NCBI RefSeq assembly: GCF_039555335.1
Contig: NC_092640.1
Coordinates: forward strand, 36,760,784-36,824,783
Length of the DNA stretch: 64,000 nt
DNA from: Amphiura filiformis
Taxonomy: Eukaryota > Echinodermata > Ophiuroidea > Amphilepidida > Amphiuridae
Reading direction: 5' to 3'
This document shows, one piece after another, positions 29,476 to 41,168 of the stretch (position 1 is the stretch's first letter; each line of letters opens with the position of its first letter). The position numbers were made by a program, and so were the translations under genes. Below the pieces are notes generated by a model. That model searched no databases. It was not told where the DNA came from and saw only the letters and a list, made by a program, of their open reading frames with translations.

Positions 29476-30780
29476 ATGAAGATCATCTTAAATTGCGGAT
29501 GAAAGGGCTAATTAAAAACAACAACATATGAGCCACATGATAATCCAGACACTCTAATGAGGAATTATTTCTATCGAGTTGTTATTAACAAGGTCAAATG
29601 TAGTAATCTTAATACCTAATTATCGTTGGTGGGCGGAAAAAACACGTAATTTCAAAAGTCATACCTCATATGTAACTGCGATTTTGTCACTTCGCCTGGG
29701 ATGCAAAAAACTCTTATAAAGAACGGGATCTACATAGAAAATGGTGTTGGTTATTTGGTGTTTATAGACCCTTACATAGTTTACATTTGGAGCAGAAGTA
29801 TCAGAAGGGATCACTTAATAATGGAAAATCATTCACAACCTCTATCCATATTATAACTTTCTATTTCTGTGTATTTTAGTATGTAAAGACGGCCCACAGT
29901 GTCAACACCCTGTATTATAAATATTTTTTCCATACAGCTCTATACTCCGTTGAAATAAATATTATATTATTGACACAGATAAAGAAAGTTTACATATTCA
30001 TTGTGTTATAGGACTTGCACCTGGAACTTAACTGAATGGGCTAAACGTGTCCCTTTATACCTATACAGTATAATTGTAATTCTCAAAATTAAATATATCC
30101 AATTTTTACTTTGGATTTCAAAATCTTTACTTATAAAATGCAGTTAAAGATATCCACAGCAAGCTGCAAGGCCCCGCTAATTAGTGTATTGCTTTTCGAG
30201 TTAATGTACTGGAAACAAACCCCTGGTTTTACCTGAAAACAAATCGATTTTTCTTGTAATAGAAACATCATATGGGGTACTAGAGCATGCACAAATCGTA
30301 ATAATGTGTAGAATATAGAAACTCTGTGGTATCTCATATGATAGTCATGGTATGCTTATAGCCAGAGTCGCTCGGCCTATCTCGAACAAAATCGCCATGC
30401 GTAGCTGTTGAAAAACGAGAGGATTCGCTGTACTATCACGGCAATTTTGGACACGAAGATATAGGGATGATGACGATGTGCGGCCCCAGTGGAAAGCAGT
30501 GTTTTGTTCACTGATCTCACAAATGGAAACAACTTATTTTCGTTCGAGTTTATACATAAGACATGATATGCATAGAAACGTTCGAAAAAGTCGCTTTTCC
30601 AGCACTTCTGAGTAAATAATATTTCAAAACTACTTACTGTATGGTTCGTATAATATGCAGGAATCCAAATATTACATTCTATGACCATTATTTGACACGT
30701 GATTTTTAGTTATTGCCTAAAAAGTTCTGCTTCCGTGCAGTGTAGACGTGTTTTTTGCTTTGCTCCGATATAATCAATAT
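29472..30780. other. No gene recognised
   Basis: AT-rich intergenic sequence. Several short open frames on the minus strand lack homology features. It may contain the receptor promoter, but I see no element I can defend. Confidence 0.45.
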
Positions 30781-30996
30781 TAATTGTTGTTAGCAACACA
30801 GTATAGCGGGATACTTCATTATTATTACTATTATACATGTGGATATACGAGTATTGTGAATTGGATTTATTATAATTTGGATTCTATATTTTGCATCATC
30901 TATCATCTATATTCGCTATCTATATTCGCTAATTTGATATATTATGGACATTGGTTCTATTATTATTTTTGATTGAATTGTATCTATACCATCATC

Positions 30997-31335
30997 ATGC
31001 CAGGCTCGTATGCGGTAGCATGCCATGACTGTAAAGCCAGAACTCCCGATGTGAGTAGCCGACAATGTGAATATTGGTTATGCGATAAATGTGATGACAT
31101 CATCAGGCAGAAAGAGATGAAAGCCATTCGCCAAAAGGATAAGTTAGTAGATGCGTCGCCAAAGCTGGCATTTTTGTCACCGTCAAGACTTTTTAACAGA
31201 GCAATGATACAAACACCAACCGCGAAAGCTTCAAATGACAACTTCAAATGTGTGGACAAATGTAATATATGCCGGATTCTGGAAAAACACAAGACTGTAC
31301 TCTATGTGGCAAGATATACCACTACTCTTGTGTAG
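30997..31335 (+). pseudogene. LINE ORF1, PHD/zinc-finger-like N-terminus
   Basis: Begins MPGSYAVACHDCKARTPDVS. Cys pairs CxxC ... C ... WLCDKC and a later CVDKCNICRIL suggest a PHD/RING-like zinc finger, known from some CR1-type ORF1 proteins. The frame shifts near 31290 but continues in another frame (CTLCGKIYHYSCVG, DIWFCPSCKDI) to the insertion at 31404. Confidence 0.65.
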
Positions 31336-31403
31336 GTATAACCAGAAAGCAAGATATCTGGTTTTGCCCTAGCTGTAAGGACATCCCCAAACAACTTGGA
31401 AGC

Positions 31404-31745
31404 CAGTGGCGTTGATTTATTTTTGACATTGGGGGGGATGAAGTTGGAAAAAAATCTTGAAGTATAGTCAATCCAGCACCCTTTGGCGACAGAATTAGTT
31501 TATGATATAAATGCGCGCGAAGCGCGCGAAAATTTTTGCTATTTTGAAGCTAAACTGATGAAATATGGTGTAAGAGTTTATTAAATGCGCGCGAAGCGCG
31601 CGAAAATTTGCACTTTTGGGGCTAAAATGGGCAAATATGAGGTTAATTTGTTAGAAACTCATTATCAGGCGTCAACATTGGGGGGATGATTGTATGGACC
31701 ATCCCCCCCTGGCAAAATATTGGGGGGATAAATCCCCATCCCCCG
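31404..31745 (+). mobile_element. 342-bp insertion in LINE ORF1 with GGAAGC target duplication
   Basis: GGAAGC at 31398-31403 and 31746-31751 flanks an insert beginning CAGTGGCGTTG and ending CCCCATCCCCCG. The interior has two copies of AAATGCGCGCGAAGCGCGCG and a tail (GCGTCAACATTGG, GGCAAAATATTGG) also found at 48398-48470. No coding potential. Confidence 0.7.
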
Positions 31746-31752
31746 GGAAGCA

Positions 31753-32673
31753 TGAACGATACCATCTCGCAACTCAAAGCTAAAGTCAGTGAACACGTTG
31801 ATACCATAAAGAGACAAGAAACATTGAACTCTGCACTTGCAAAAATGAACGATGCTCCACAAACTAGGGTGATCACGCTGGAAAACGCTGCTACAACTGC
31901 AAAGACCAAGGAAATTCAGAAAGAGTCCAAGAAAACGTCGACGAAACCTGAAACATCAGGGAACTCTATTGATAGGGGACTCGATACTGAGAGACGTCAA
32001 CGACAAAAGACTAAACGCGACCTCGACAAAATGCATCCCTGGAGCAAAAGTAGCAGATATCAAGAAGTCTCTGGACACTTATACTCATATTTCTGATTAT
32101 GACGCGGTTATTATACATGTAGGGACAAATGACTGTTGTAATTCGGAATCCGATATGGAGAAAGCGGTCTCCGAGTACGCCGTTATGGTTGAAGATCTCA
32201 ACCGCCGAGCACCAAACACCGTAAAGATCGTCTCTTCAGTGCTTCCTCGCGCAGACACGGACAAGACATCAAAACAGAGGCGAGCTGACAAGTTCAATGC
32301 AAAATTACGCGTAGTAGCCAACGATAAAGGGTGTGTTTTCGTGGACCATGACAGTAACTTCAAGATGAAAAACGACGAGGCAGATGAAACAACGCTAAAC
32401 GGTGGTAAATTGCACCTCTCGCGAAACGGTACTTCGAGACTACTAAAGAACATTGACGCGAACCACAAAATTCTAAAACCCAAGGACAGCGGCCTACAGA
32501 AGAATGTTAATGATCGCAGACAGAACCGACACCATACTCACTCAAATGGACACACGCACCCCGCAAGACATTCAAATGGTTATCCTAGACATGGACATAA
32601 TAATAGACAACGAACATTCGCGAACGGACATGGACATAAACATCTAGACTATGCCATAGTCGAATTTTATTAA
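31753..32673 (+). pseudogene. LINE ORF1, coiled coil and SGNH-hydrolase (esterase) domain
   Basis: A predicted coiled coil (MNDTISQLKAKVSEHVDTIK) is followed, after a frameshift near 31960, by LLIGDSILRDV (catalytic Ser in GDS), VIIHVGTNDC (block with Gly/Asn oxyanion residues), and DGxLHLS-like GGKLHLSRNGTSRL near the C-terminus. These are the SGNH esterase blocks reported for ORF1 of CR1-group LINEs. A His/Asn-rich basic tail (about 32520-32640) follows. Confidence 0.75.
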
Positions 32674-33379
32674 AAATATGTTATTATTAGTCATGATGAA
32701 CCCATTTCGTTGAACTCAACATTATACTGATGTTTATTAAAATTAAAGTATTTAATAGTAAAATGGTCATAAAGAGTTAAAAATATCAGACGATTAGTGA
32801 CAATAAAAGTAATTGAATGCAACATTATCTTGCATAATTATAACGGCTCACTTTAATACTGAACAATTCTGACTTTGGAATCTGCCAGTTTATTGATAGC
32901 GAACCCCGAAATTTCGACTATGAACTTTGAATTGTAAGCAGAACTTTACCCCCCTGGACTTTGCTCTCTAAAACACACTGTCAAGCATACTTGTTTATCA
33001 GTCCATTAACCACAAGTACGCGCTAGATGTTTGATGAGAGATTAACTTTCGCGTCAACACAAAAGCGCCGCAAATACCACAGACAGCTGTTTACGGTGTA
33101 GTTAATGGTAATGGCGCGGGCCCAGACGATTTAAACCATAGCGAGGTATGGGTGACCAATCACAAGGCAGATCCATTTAAAGATGCATTACATCATGCCC
33201 AATTTTAGTTAGGCCAGAAATTGGCCTAACTCTCCATAGAGTCTCGTGTTAAAAATCTTAACCGCAAGGCAATGTCAGTAGTCCACTTGGGAAGCTAACA
33301 AACAGAGGGAGTAGGGTACAATATCCAGAGTATGCACAATGGGCAAGTGGACTACGGGGTAGTCTAATAGACATCAGAC

Positions 33380-33662
33380 TGTAAAGACATTCGGAAACGC
33401 GAAGCCAAGCTGCCACTACTGCGGCGAAACGAACCACATGAAAAGGAACTGTAAATACGACAAACCGCTGACATGTTTCGCTTGCGGCACTTCAGGCCAC
33501 AAATCCAATGGATGCCCGAACTCTAATATGTTGGCCAAGAAGATAGTGCCGAGAACTCTAGTAAAGGCCTATCTTCGAAATACTGTCACTTCAACAAATT
33601 TGATGTACTTGAAGATGAAATGTGTAATGAATCCTGTAAACAGAATGAAAACCTTTGTGTAA
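33380..33662 (+). pseudogene. LINE ORF1, two CCHC zinc knuckles
   Basis: CHYCGETNHMKRNC and CFACGTSGHKSNGC are two consecutive CX2CX4HX4C nucleic-acid-binding knuckles. They are separated from the esterase part by about 700 bp of non-coding sequence (32674-33380), possibly another insertion. Confidence 0.75.
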
Positions 33663-33744
33663 ATTATGAATTATCAGGTAAACATGAAATTAATAATAAG
33701 AAAAGAAAAAAACAGAGAAGAGGTAGAAGAGGTAAGAAAAAAGG

Positions 33745-34151
33745 TAATGATAATAATACCAATACCATCAATATTGGTTTCAATAAATTTGATTTCAGCA
33801 TTTTTGGACTTGCAGAATCATTGTTAAAGAATAATACTCAAATTTCGATCAAAGGTTATTCGTGGGTAGGTAAAGACCATTATTGATGATAACTTTGGAA
33901 ACTCAAAAACAGATGATCTCGAGCGGTTTTGGATTAAAATCCGTACTAATTATGATATAATGTATTGTGCTGTAGCCTACTTTCCCGTTGAAGGGACCAA
34001 CCAAGCTCTTTCTGATGAACTTTATAACCAAATTCTCTCTGAAATTATTCAAATAAATGATCTTGAAGAAAATGCCAAAATTATTATTCTAGGTGACTTT
34101 AATGGTAAAATCGGTCATTTTATACCGAATGGGGATAAAGTAATAGATAAA
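33745..34151 (+). pseudogene. LINE ORF2, start of apurinic-type endonuclease
   Basis: Segments FDFSIFGLAESLLK, then (another frame) CAVAYFPVEGTNQALSDEL and KIIILGDFNGKIGHFI, the GDFN metal/phosphate-binding block of APE-type endonucleases. It reads into KNGQ and is cut by the insertion at about 34152. Confidence 0.75.
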
Positions 34152-34930
34152 AACGGTCAACATACTGCAGTTACTGTCCGTTTTCCTATACACAATACAC
34201 AGTGCTCTTACCATTGACGCGTGACCTCTACAAATAGCCTACGTTAAAAGTATGGGGATTTGCCTAGTTAACGTCGCTGTGTGAAAAATAACCGGCCAAT
34301 ATTAAAAGTACTCTTCTAAAGTTCTAGAAAATATAGTTTTGTAACATGTCCTAAATTGTTAGCTAATTTAGATGTTTGGAAATATGCGTACTTTGGTGTT
34401 TTAGTGTATGTTATAGGTAATAGTACATTGCCTAGTTAACGTCGCTGTGTGAAAAATAACCGGCCAATATTAAAAGTACTCTTCTAAAATTCTAGAAAAT
34501 ATAGTTTTGTAACATGTCCTAAATTTTTAGCTAATTTAGATGTTTGGAAATATGCGTACTTTGGTGTTTTAGGAAGGATATGTAAACGACAGATAACACC
34601 AAAAATATGAAGCAAACCACCATGCTTCTCATTTTCAAGAACGCTGGTTAACAATAAGCACGTACGTATTGTCTCATTTCGTATACAAAGACCAAACAGA
34701 ATTGTTCTCGAGCGCTCGCATTATTATCGTTCACCCAACTGAAACTATAATCCCAGCGCATTGCTCCATTGTACGTGTAAAGCAGAAACATATGTTGTGT
34801 GTATTTAACCAGAGAAGATATGATTTAATCAGTTGAGCTGTTTTCAATGAGTGTTATCTTGGTTTAATAGCTTTTAATGGGGTTTAAGTCCTGCAAAGGT
34901 CGAGGTGAATTCTACTGTAGACATGACTGC
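34152..34930 (+). mobile_element. Insertion in the endonuclease domain; small relative of 48568-51715
   Basis: Starts ACATACTGCAGTTACTGTCC-type sequence and ends CATGACTGCATCATGA. Both ends match those of the larger element at 48568-51715. The termini are weak inverted repeats of each other (ATACTGCAGTTA against ATGATGCAGTCA). It contains a 168-bp tandem duplication (34262-34429 and 34430-34573). Confidence 0.6.
34262..34573 (+). repeat. 168-bp tandem duplication
   Basis: GCCTAGTTAACGTCGCTG starts at 34262 and again at 34430. The two units are nearly identical through TATGCGTACTTTGGTGTTTT. Confidence 0.9.
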
Positions 34931-34944
34931 ATCATGAGGGCTAC

Positions 34945-35155
34945 TAAATTTGGCTGACGATGGTGACCTTACCATCGTTAATTGCTCTCCACTTTGTTCA
35001 GGACGTTGGACCTGGTTTAGAAATGAATCTCAATGAATCTTAGATTATATTCTTGTATCTGATAGTGTACTTTGCTCAGTCAATGAAATGTTTATTGATG
35101 ATGATAGATTGTATAATATTGGTAGCGATCATAACATTATAATGATTCCAGGTAA
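34945..35155 (+). pseudogene. LINE ORF2, end of the endonuclease domain
   Basis: Resumes after the insertion: LADDGDLTIVNCS, GRWTWFRNES, stop, ILDYILVSDSVLC, then GSDHNIIMI. The SDH catalytic block closes the domain. One in-frame stop is present. Confidence 0.7.
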
Positions 35156-35160
35156 AAACC

Positions 35161-36742
35161 ACATGTGTCTGCTCACGGTCAAATTTTTTTTATTGCATGA
35201 GGCGAAAGGGCTTTGGTAGTAGGTTACAAAAAGTCACATCAAAAATTCCTCCGGAGCTTGTTGCCATAGCAACGGCAGATTTTATGATTTTAGCGGTTTT
35301 TGCTTATTTTGGGGTGAAAATAAGAGAAAATATACACTTTTCTGAATTGCTCTTGACCTTATCACCATTAAGTACCATCTTTGCACTTTTCACAGGTGTA
35401 AAAAATATTTCAATAATATTTCCCCATGTGCAATTTTAGGGATGGGCAACATTGACATTTTAGCACTTTTGAAAAAATGACATTTTTACCCTATCTTTGA
35501 AGTCAAAAAACTAATTTTGCTTGAGCACCCATAATTATTTGTCAAATAAAAAAAAGCAAATAAAAAAAAATAAAGAAAAAAAAAACATAAAGAAAAACTT
35601 TTGAAAATCGATTTGAAAATTGTTTGATTAATAAAAGTTAATCAAAATCAAAAATTTTCAAAAAAAATGTAGATAATTGATTTCCTTCTCATTTTTGTTC
35701 TTTGAACAAAAAAAAAAGAAGAAGAAAGTGAAATTCAATAGAAAAATTATAATGTATTTAATTTCAATTCGTGTATTTATCCTTCTGTCGATTTTACGGA
35801 AGTGAAAACGCTTTTGTTTGTATTTATTAAACAATTATTTGTATCTAAAGAAGTATAATACCTATATTATATAAAATATTAAATGATTGTCAATTTACTT
35901 TTGTTGGAAGCATGGAAGTATGTAGGCGCATATTGAGACGAAGCTTAACTTAGAATGATAAAAATGGTAAATTTTGGAAATTACCTTAAAATGACTGGAT
36001 GCTGTATCTAATAATATGTTCTTGTACCCATGTTTATAGAAATGATGATATTGAATGTGAAAGATGGGTGTAAAAGTAAAAAGGTTGGCAATAGGATTTT
36101 ATATAATGCTTAGTTGTAATTGATGTGTTTATTCCACATCAAAAGTAGAAAGGTTGGCAATAGGATAATATATATGATTGGAGGTCATTGATGTGTTTAT
36201 TCCACATAAGGTTGGTAATAGGAGTTTATATAATGATTGGTGGTCATTGATGTGTTTATTCCACATCAATGGTCGCCAAACAAAACATAGAAGATGAGCT
36301 TCTCTGACATTTTATAATGCATAAAAGCATTATCCATCATTGAAGTATTATCGCTGAAGTATTATCATTGAAGTATTATAGTCATACAAAAAAAAATACA
36401 GATGCATTGAAGGTCGATTTATTATGACCTGATGTACGAGTAAACAGGTAAAATAAGTTTTTTGTATATAGTTTATGTTATCGATTGGTGTGAATACTAA
36501 ATAGCTCTTTTGAATTAAATTCAAAGTTTTGCAAGATGATAAGGTATGTCAAAATGGAATCAAAATCCCAGTCATAATAATAATAATAACGAAAAGGATT
36601 AAAAAGATATTGTGTAATTACAGGGAGGCGGGAAGCGCGCTTCATCTATGGTTGGTGCCTCAATTATATAATTTGGTCTTTTGTTGTTGTCTTGTTTTGT
36701 TTATGTGTCGTCAAACAAAAATGATTCATATAGTCATGCAGG
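35161..36742. other. A-rich intergenic sequence; possible 5' region of the next LINE
   Basis: 35555-35730 is A-rich. 36080-36268 is a tandem repeat (next entry). 36334-36385 repeats TGAAGTATTATC three times. An 80-codon frame at 35197-35439 has no recognisable domain. Confidence 0.45.
36080..36268 (+). repeat. Three ~60-70-bp tandem units
   Basis: Each unit has AAGGTTGG(C/T)AATAGGA ... ATTGATGTGTTTATTCCACAT. It lies about 470 bp before the LINE ORF2 start, so it could be promoter monomers in the LINE 5' UTR. Confidence 0.65.
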
Positions 36743-39345
36743 ATGTATATAACTGATAACTGTATAAGTAAGTCAAATATAATAGGATGTAATTGTATGA
36801 TGGCATCGCTACCAATAGCAGATGATTTAAATTGTACCTTCTCAAAATATGATAATATGGTTTTCAACCCTTTGAGATATGATAACAAGTATATAGATGA
36901 TGATGTGTACGAACAATATAATGCAAATAGCTGTAAGTACATTACTCCATGCGAACTTCGGAATAATAGTCTTCTTCAAGATCATACATTTTCTGCATTG
37001 AATGTGAACATCAGAAGTTTAAAGAAAAACTTCCATAAGTTGAATAATTGTCTAAAAGAAATTGATCATAATTTTACTGTCATAGGAGTGACCGAAACAC
37101 ATTTAAAAAGTAAACCGCATAATTACTATAATTTGCCTGACTATGAATTTGAATTCACAAATAGATTCAATCGTGAAAAAGGAGGAGCCGGTATATACGT
37201 ATCAAAAAATGTTAAATATAAAGTGAGACATGATTTAAATAAATCAACACAAAATTATGAATCTTGTTTCATAGAAATTGATCAATCAAACCAAAAAAAT
37301 GTGTTGGTTGGAGTCATTTATAGGGCTCATACAAGTATTGACAGTTTTATTGAAGAAATAAATCCGATTCTCGTCAAAGTCACAAACGAAAATAAAATTA
37401 CATATATTATGGGAGATTTTAACATTGATTTATTAAAAGAGGAAATACATAGACCAACTCATGATTATTTGAACATGATTCTGTCATATTCACTGTTACC
37501 AGCTATTACAAAACCAACTAGAATTACGGAACATAGTGCAACGCTAATTGACAATATCTTGACTGACAATTATGACATTAATTGTGCGATATTGATTACA
37601 GACATAAGTGATCACTTTCTGACTATTATTTCAACTAGCATTAAAGTAAGGAAGAATCAAGCAAGTAATAAGGACCCATATTATAAAAGAAACCTAACTA
37701 CCAGTAATGTTAATCACCTAAAAGAAAAGTTATCAAGAATTAACTGGACAGAAATTTTACAAGGGGATGATGCCAACAAAGATTATAACATGTTTATATC
37801 TAGGCTTCAAGATCTAATAAATGAATGTATTCCATTGAAGATATGCACCAATAATAGGAAACAAAATCCGTCATTGCCTTGGATTACTGGTGGTTTGCTA
37901 AAAAGTATAAATAACAAAAATAAACTTTATAAAAAGTTTAAAAACTCACCCACAGTAAACAACCTTAATAAATTTAAATTGTATAGAAATAAACTACACA
38001 GCCTCATCAGAAAGGCAAAACGTCATTATTATGAAACTAAGTTTAACAAATCTAAAAATGATATGAAACAAACATGGAGAAACATCAATAATTTACTTAA
38101 GCGTAAGAACAGCAGTAAAAATAATCAAACTCAATTTAAAGATGATTCAGGTAATCTCATAAGTGATCCTCAATTAATTTCTGACCAGTTCAATGAATTC
38201 TTTGTAAACATTGGTCCGAAATTAGCCGAAAAAATTGGAAACGGTAATAAAGACTATCATGAGTATTTACTACATCCTCTTCAGAATAGTATGTTTATGT
38301 CGCCTATATCAGAACATGAAGTGATAAAAATCATTGACAAGCTTGATTGTAATAAAGGTCCAGGTCATGATGGAATTAGAAATGTGCTAATCAAGAAAAT
38401 TGCCAAAGAAGTATGTTCCCCACTTGCTATGATATTTAACTCATCAATATCACATGGTATTGTTCCAAAAGACCTTAAAAAGGCTAAAGTCGTTCCAATC
38501 TATAAAAAAGACGATTCCCAATTATATTCAAACTACAGACCTGTCTCAATATTACCTTGCTTTTCAAAAATCTTAGAGAGGCTAGTTTTCAATAGATGCC
38601 TGTCGTTTATGAATAAATACAAAATTTTAAACGATAGACAATTTGGATTTAGGCAAGGTTACTCTACTGAAATGGCAATAACTGATTTAATTGACAATAT
38701 TTATAACGCCATTGATCAAAATGAAACCACTTTAGGAATCTATTTGGATTTATCTAAGGCATTTGATACTATTCATCATGATATCATATTATACAAACTT
38801 GAATATTATGGCTTTAGAGGAACATGCTTAGAATGGTTTAAAAATTACCTATGTGATAGGTCTCAGTATGTGTGTTATAATTCATGTAATTCTAAATTGA
38901 AAAATATCAAATGTGGGGTTCATCAAGGTTCAATACTTGGGCCTCTGTTGTTTATATTATATGTAAATGATATTATTGTTACATCATCGACTCTGAAATT
39001 CGTTCTGTTTGCGGATGACACTACCATCCTATATTCTCACAAAAATCTTCCAGACAAAATAGAAATGATTAATATCGAACTAAGTAAAATTACAAACTGG
39101 TTTAGAGCGAATAAGCTATCAATAAATGTTGAAAAAACAAACTTTATGATTATGGGTACACCTCAAAAACCATTTCATTTCAAAAGCAATACTAACGTAA
39201 TGTTCGATGGAAGCATTCTTCCAAGAGTAAACAGAACGAAATTCTTGGGTATTATAATGGATGAAAATCTTTCTTTTAAATATCACATTGAAGCAATATC
39301 ACAAAAAGTGATTTTAGGGCTCATTCAGCGCCACTATTCATGAGT
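36743..39345 (+). CDS. LINE ORF2: APE endonuclease plus reverse transcriptase
   Basis: Endonuclease blocks: ALNVNIRSLKKN (about residue 86), VIGVTETHLKS, GGAGIYVSKN, VGVIYRAH, IMGDFNIDLL and ISDHFL (to about 290). RT blocks: NKGPGHDGIRNVLIKK, VVPIYKKDDSQLYSNYRPVS, QFGFRQGYSTEMA, YLDLSKAFDTIHHD, GVHQGSILGPLLFILYVNDI and the catalytic FADDTTILY (about 752-761). The usual GVPQGS motif has His for Pro. At about 39317 an internal deletion joins SQKVIL to the frame encoding AHSAPLFMSLNILTISDM, shifting frame and losing about 70 codons. The protein therefore lacks its proper C-terminus and is probably inactive. Confidence 0.85.
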
Positions 39346-39570
39346 CTAAATATTCTCACTATCTCTGACATGTACAAATATTATCTTGGCATCTTCATGT
39401 ATAAGCATTCTGTTATTTTATTACCAAAATTATTTGAATGTTATTTTATGAAAAGAAAAAATTTCCATACCATAAACACAAGACGAAAGAACGATTACCA
39501 GTTGGTTAGAAATAAAACGGCTTTTCTCATCCAGAGGAATAAGATCATCAGGTCCCATTTTATGGAATAA
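39318..39570 (+). pseudogene. LINE ORF2 C-terminal tail, out of frame
   Basis: AHSAPLFMSLNILTISDMYK, then KRKNFHTINTRRKNDYQLVR and RSHFME. It corresponds to the terminal block of the same LINE clade (compare RNSNKYNHTRNKK in the copy at 9200). A further frameshift near 39560 precedes the natural end, LWNKIS. Confidence 0.75.
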
Positions 39571-40192
39571 AATATCTCATGAGACACAAAATTCTAATTC
39601 TACTAACATATTTAAATCCAAATATAAATCAGATTTAATAAGTCTCTATGAGTAAGGTACAAATTTTCAAATCATTTAAAAATACTTCATATACTTCATA
39701 TAATTATTCAAAAAAACTTAACAATACACAATTATTATGGCATGTTTTAAGTTATGTGATGGTAATTTCAATTGTTTGTCGGCATAATTTTATGTGTTCT
39801 GTCCTTGTGTTCTTTCGTACTTTGGTTTAACATAGGTGTAATATAACGTAATGTAAGATGGAAGGTGTTGTCCACCTCTGGCCTCCATTGGCCTTTTGGA
39901 CGGCTCCGCCATGCCAAATTAGCGGCATATTAATTAACTTATTCACTTACTATTACTATTCTAAAAATAATCAATGAAATAATCAATGAAATGTGTGTAA
40001 TGTTATGTATGTATTACTTTGGCATGGAAATAAAATATCTATCTACATCTACTACTAAATATTGAAACAAACCTAAAATTACTCATATCTTATTTACATA
40101 ATTAGATGTAATTAGCTAATTTGCGTAATTAATTACTTTGGTGTATTTTTTGTATTATTTTTTTCAATTTATCAATTGAAATAACTTTGTAT

Positions 40193-41168
40193 AAATACAG
40201 ACTTGACATTTAGTATGGAATATTTTTTCGCAAAATTCCAAGACTGGACTGGAAGGGGTCTGTATAAACCACACGGGATAAATATTAATTGGGGTGTGTC
40301 GGGAGATGGTGTAAAGTAATTGTTTGACAGAAAATGTGCTTTCCCTTAGTTTACATTATGGTGTTCATAATGTTGTGAATTAGCCTAAAATGGCGGATTT
40401 GGGGAGATTGAATTCGATTTTTGTGGGGGTTAAATTATCTGGATTTGAGCAACATTATTCTGATATTATCAAATGTATTGATGTTTGAAGTGATATTTAC
40501 TGAATCTAAATACCAGTAAGTGTTCGTCAGAACTGAAATGCACTTGTAATCTACCATTTTTGAAAGTGGGAGGACCTTTAAAAATATGGCTCTGAAAATG
40601 GTACGCACTCAGATAGTTTGAATGACCCCCTGGGGCCGATTGTTGTAATTATTACTATACACAAAGAAACAAGCGTGAGTTCATTCGACAACCAAGAATC
40701 CGCGCAGTTGTTTTGTACCTTAAGTGTATATAACATTTGACCTCGGGGGGGGGGCATTCAAACTTTCAGAGTACGTACCATTTTTAAAAGCCAAATTTTA
40801 AGCTCCTCCCATGTTAAAAAAATTGGTACATTGCAAGTGTATTTTAGCTGTGATGAATGCCAATTGCTGTCGAAGTTTAGGAAATACCACTTCAAACCCC
40901 TATAAATTTGATAATAACAGAACAATGTTGCATATATATTGTGTCCGCCACAAATTTCAAATTCAGCCTCCCTAAATCCGCCATTTTAGGCAGATTCGCT
41001 ACATTATGAGAACTATAGTAAACTCATGGAAAGCACATGTTCTATCAAATAATTATTTTACACCATCTCCCGACACACCTCAATTAATATTTAGCCCGTG
41101 CAGTTTATGCAGACCCCTTCCAGACCAGTTTTCGAAAAAAATATTACATACTAAATGTCAAGTCTGTA
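40193..41168. mobile_element. Foldback element with ~450-bp arms
   Basis: CAGACTTGACATTTAGTATGG near 40199 is mirrored by CCATACTAAATGTCAAGTCTG near 41144. Matching continues inward through TCCAGACTGG/CCAGTCTTGG-type, GGTGTGTCGGGAGATGGTG and TAAAATGGCGGATTTGGGGA to a centre near 40690. No coding region. Confidence 0.75.

Larger units (their letters stand above)
30784..35160 (+). mobile_element. Broken CR1-like LINE with PHD / SGNH esterase / CCHC ORF1
   Basis: Order on the plus strand: ORF1 N-terminal zinc-finger part (30997-), esterase part (to 32673), CCHC knuckles (33390-33530), then the start of ORF2 endonuclease (33750-35155). Two separate insertions (31404-31745 and about 34152-34930) and several frameshifts have killed it. 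RT is absent. Sequence beyond 35160 no longer reads as LINE. Confidence 0.7.
36743..40050 (+). mobile_element. CR1/Jockey-superfamily LINE, nearly intact ORF2
   Basis: Carries an 866-codon ORF2, a short severed C-terminal frame, a 3' UTR, and a tail after ATGGAAATAAAATATC (ATCTACATCTACTACT). This is the youngest-looking LINE in the window. Its 5' end is not defined. Confidence 0.8.

Noticed and set aside
31643-31909. Minus-strand membrane protein
   Set aside because: It is the antisense of the LINE ORF1 coiled coil and of the 342-bp insertion, with no independent support.
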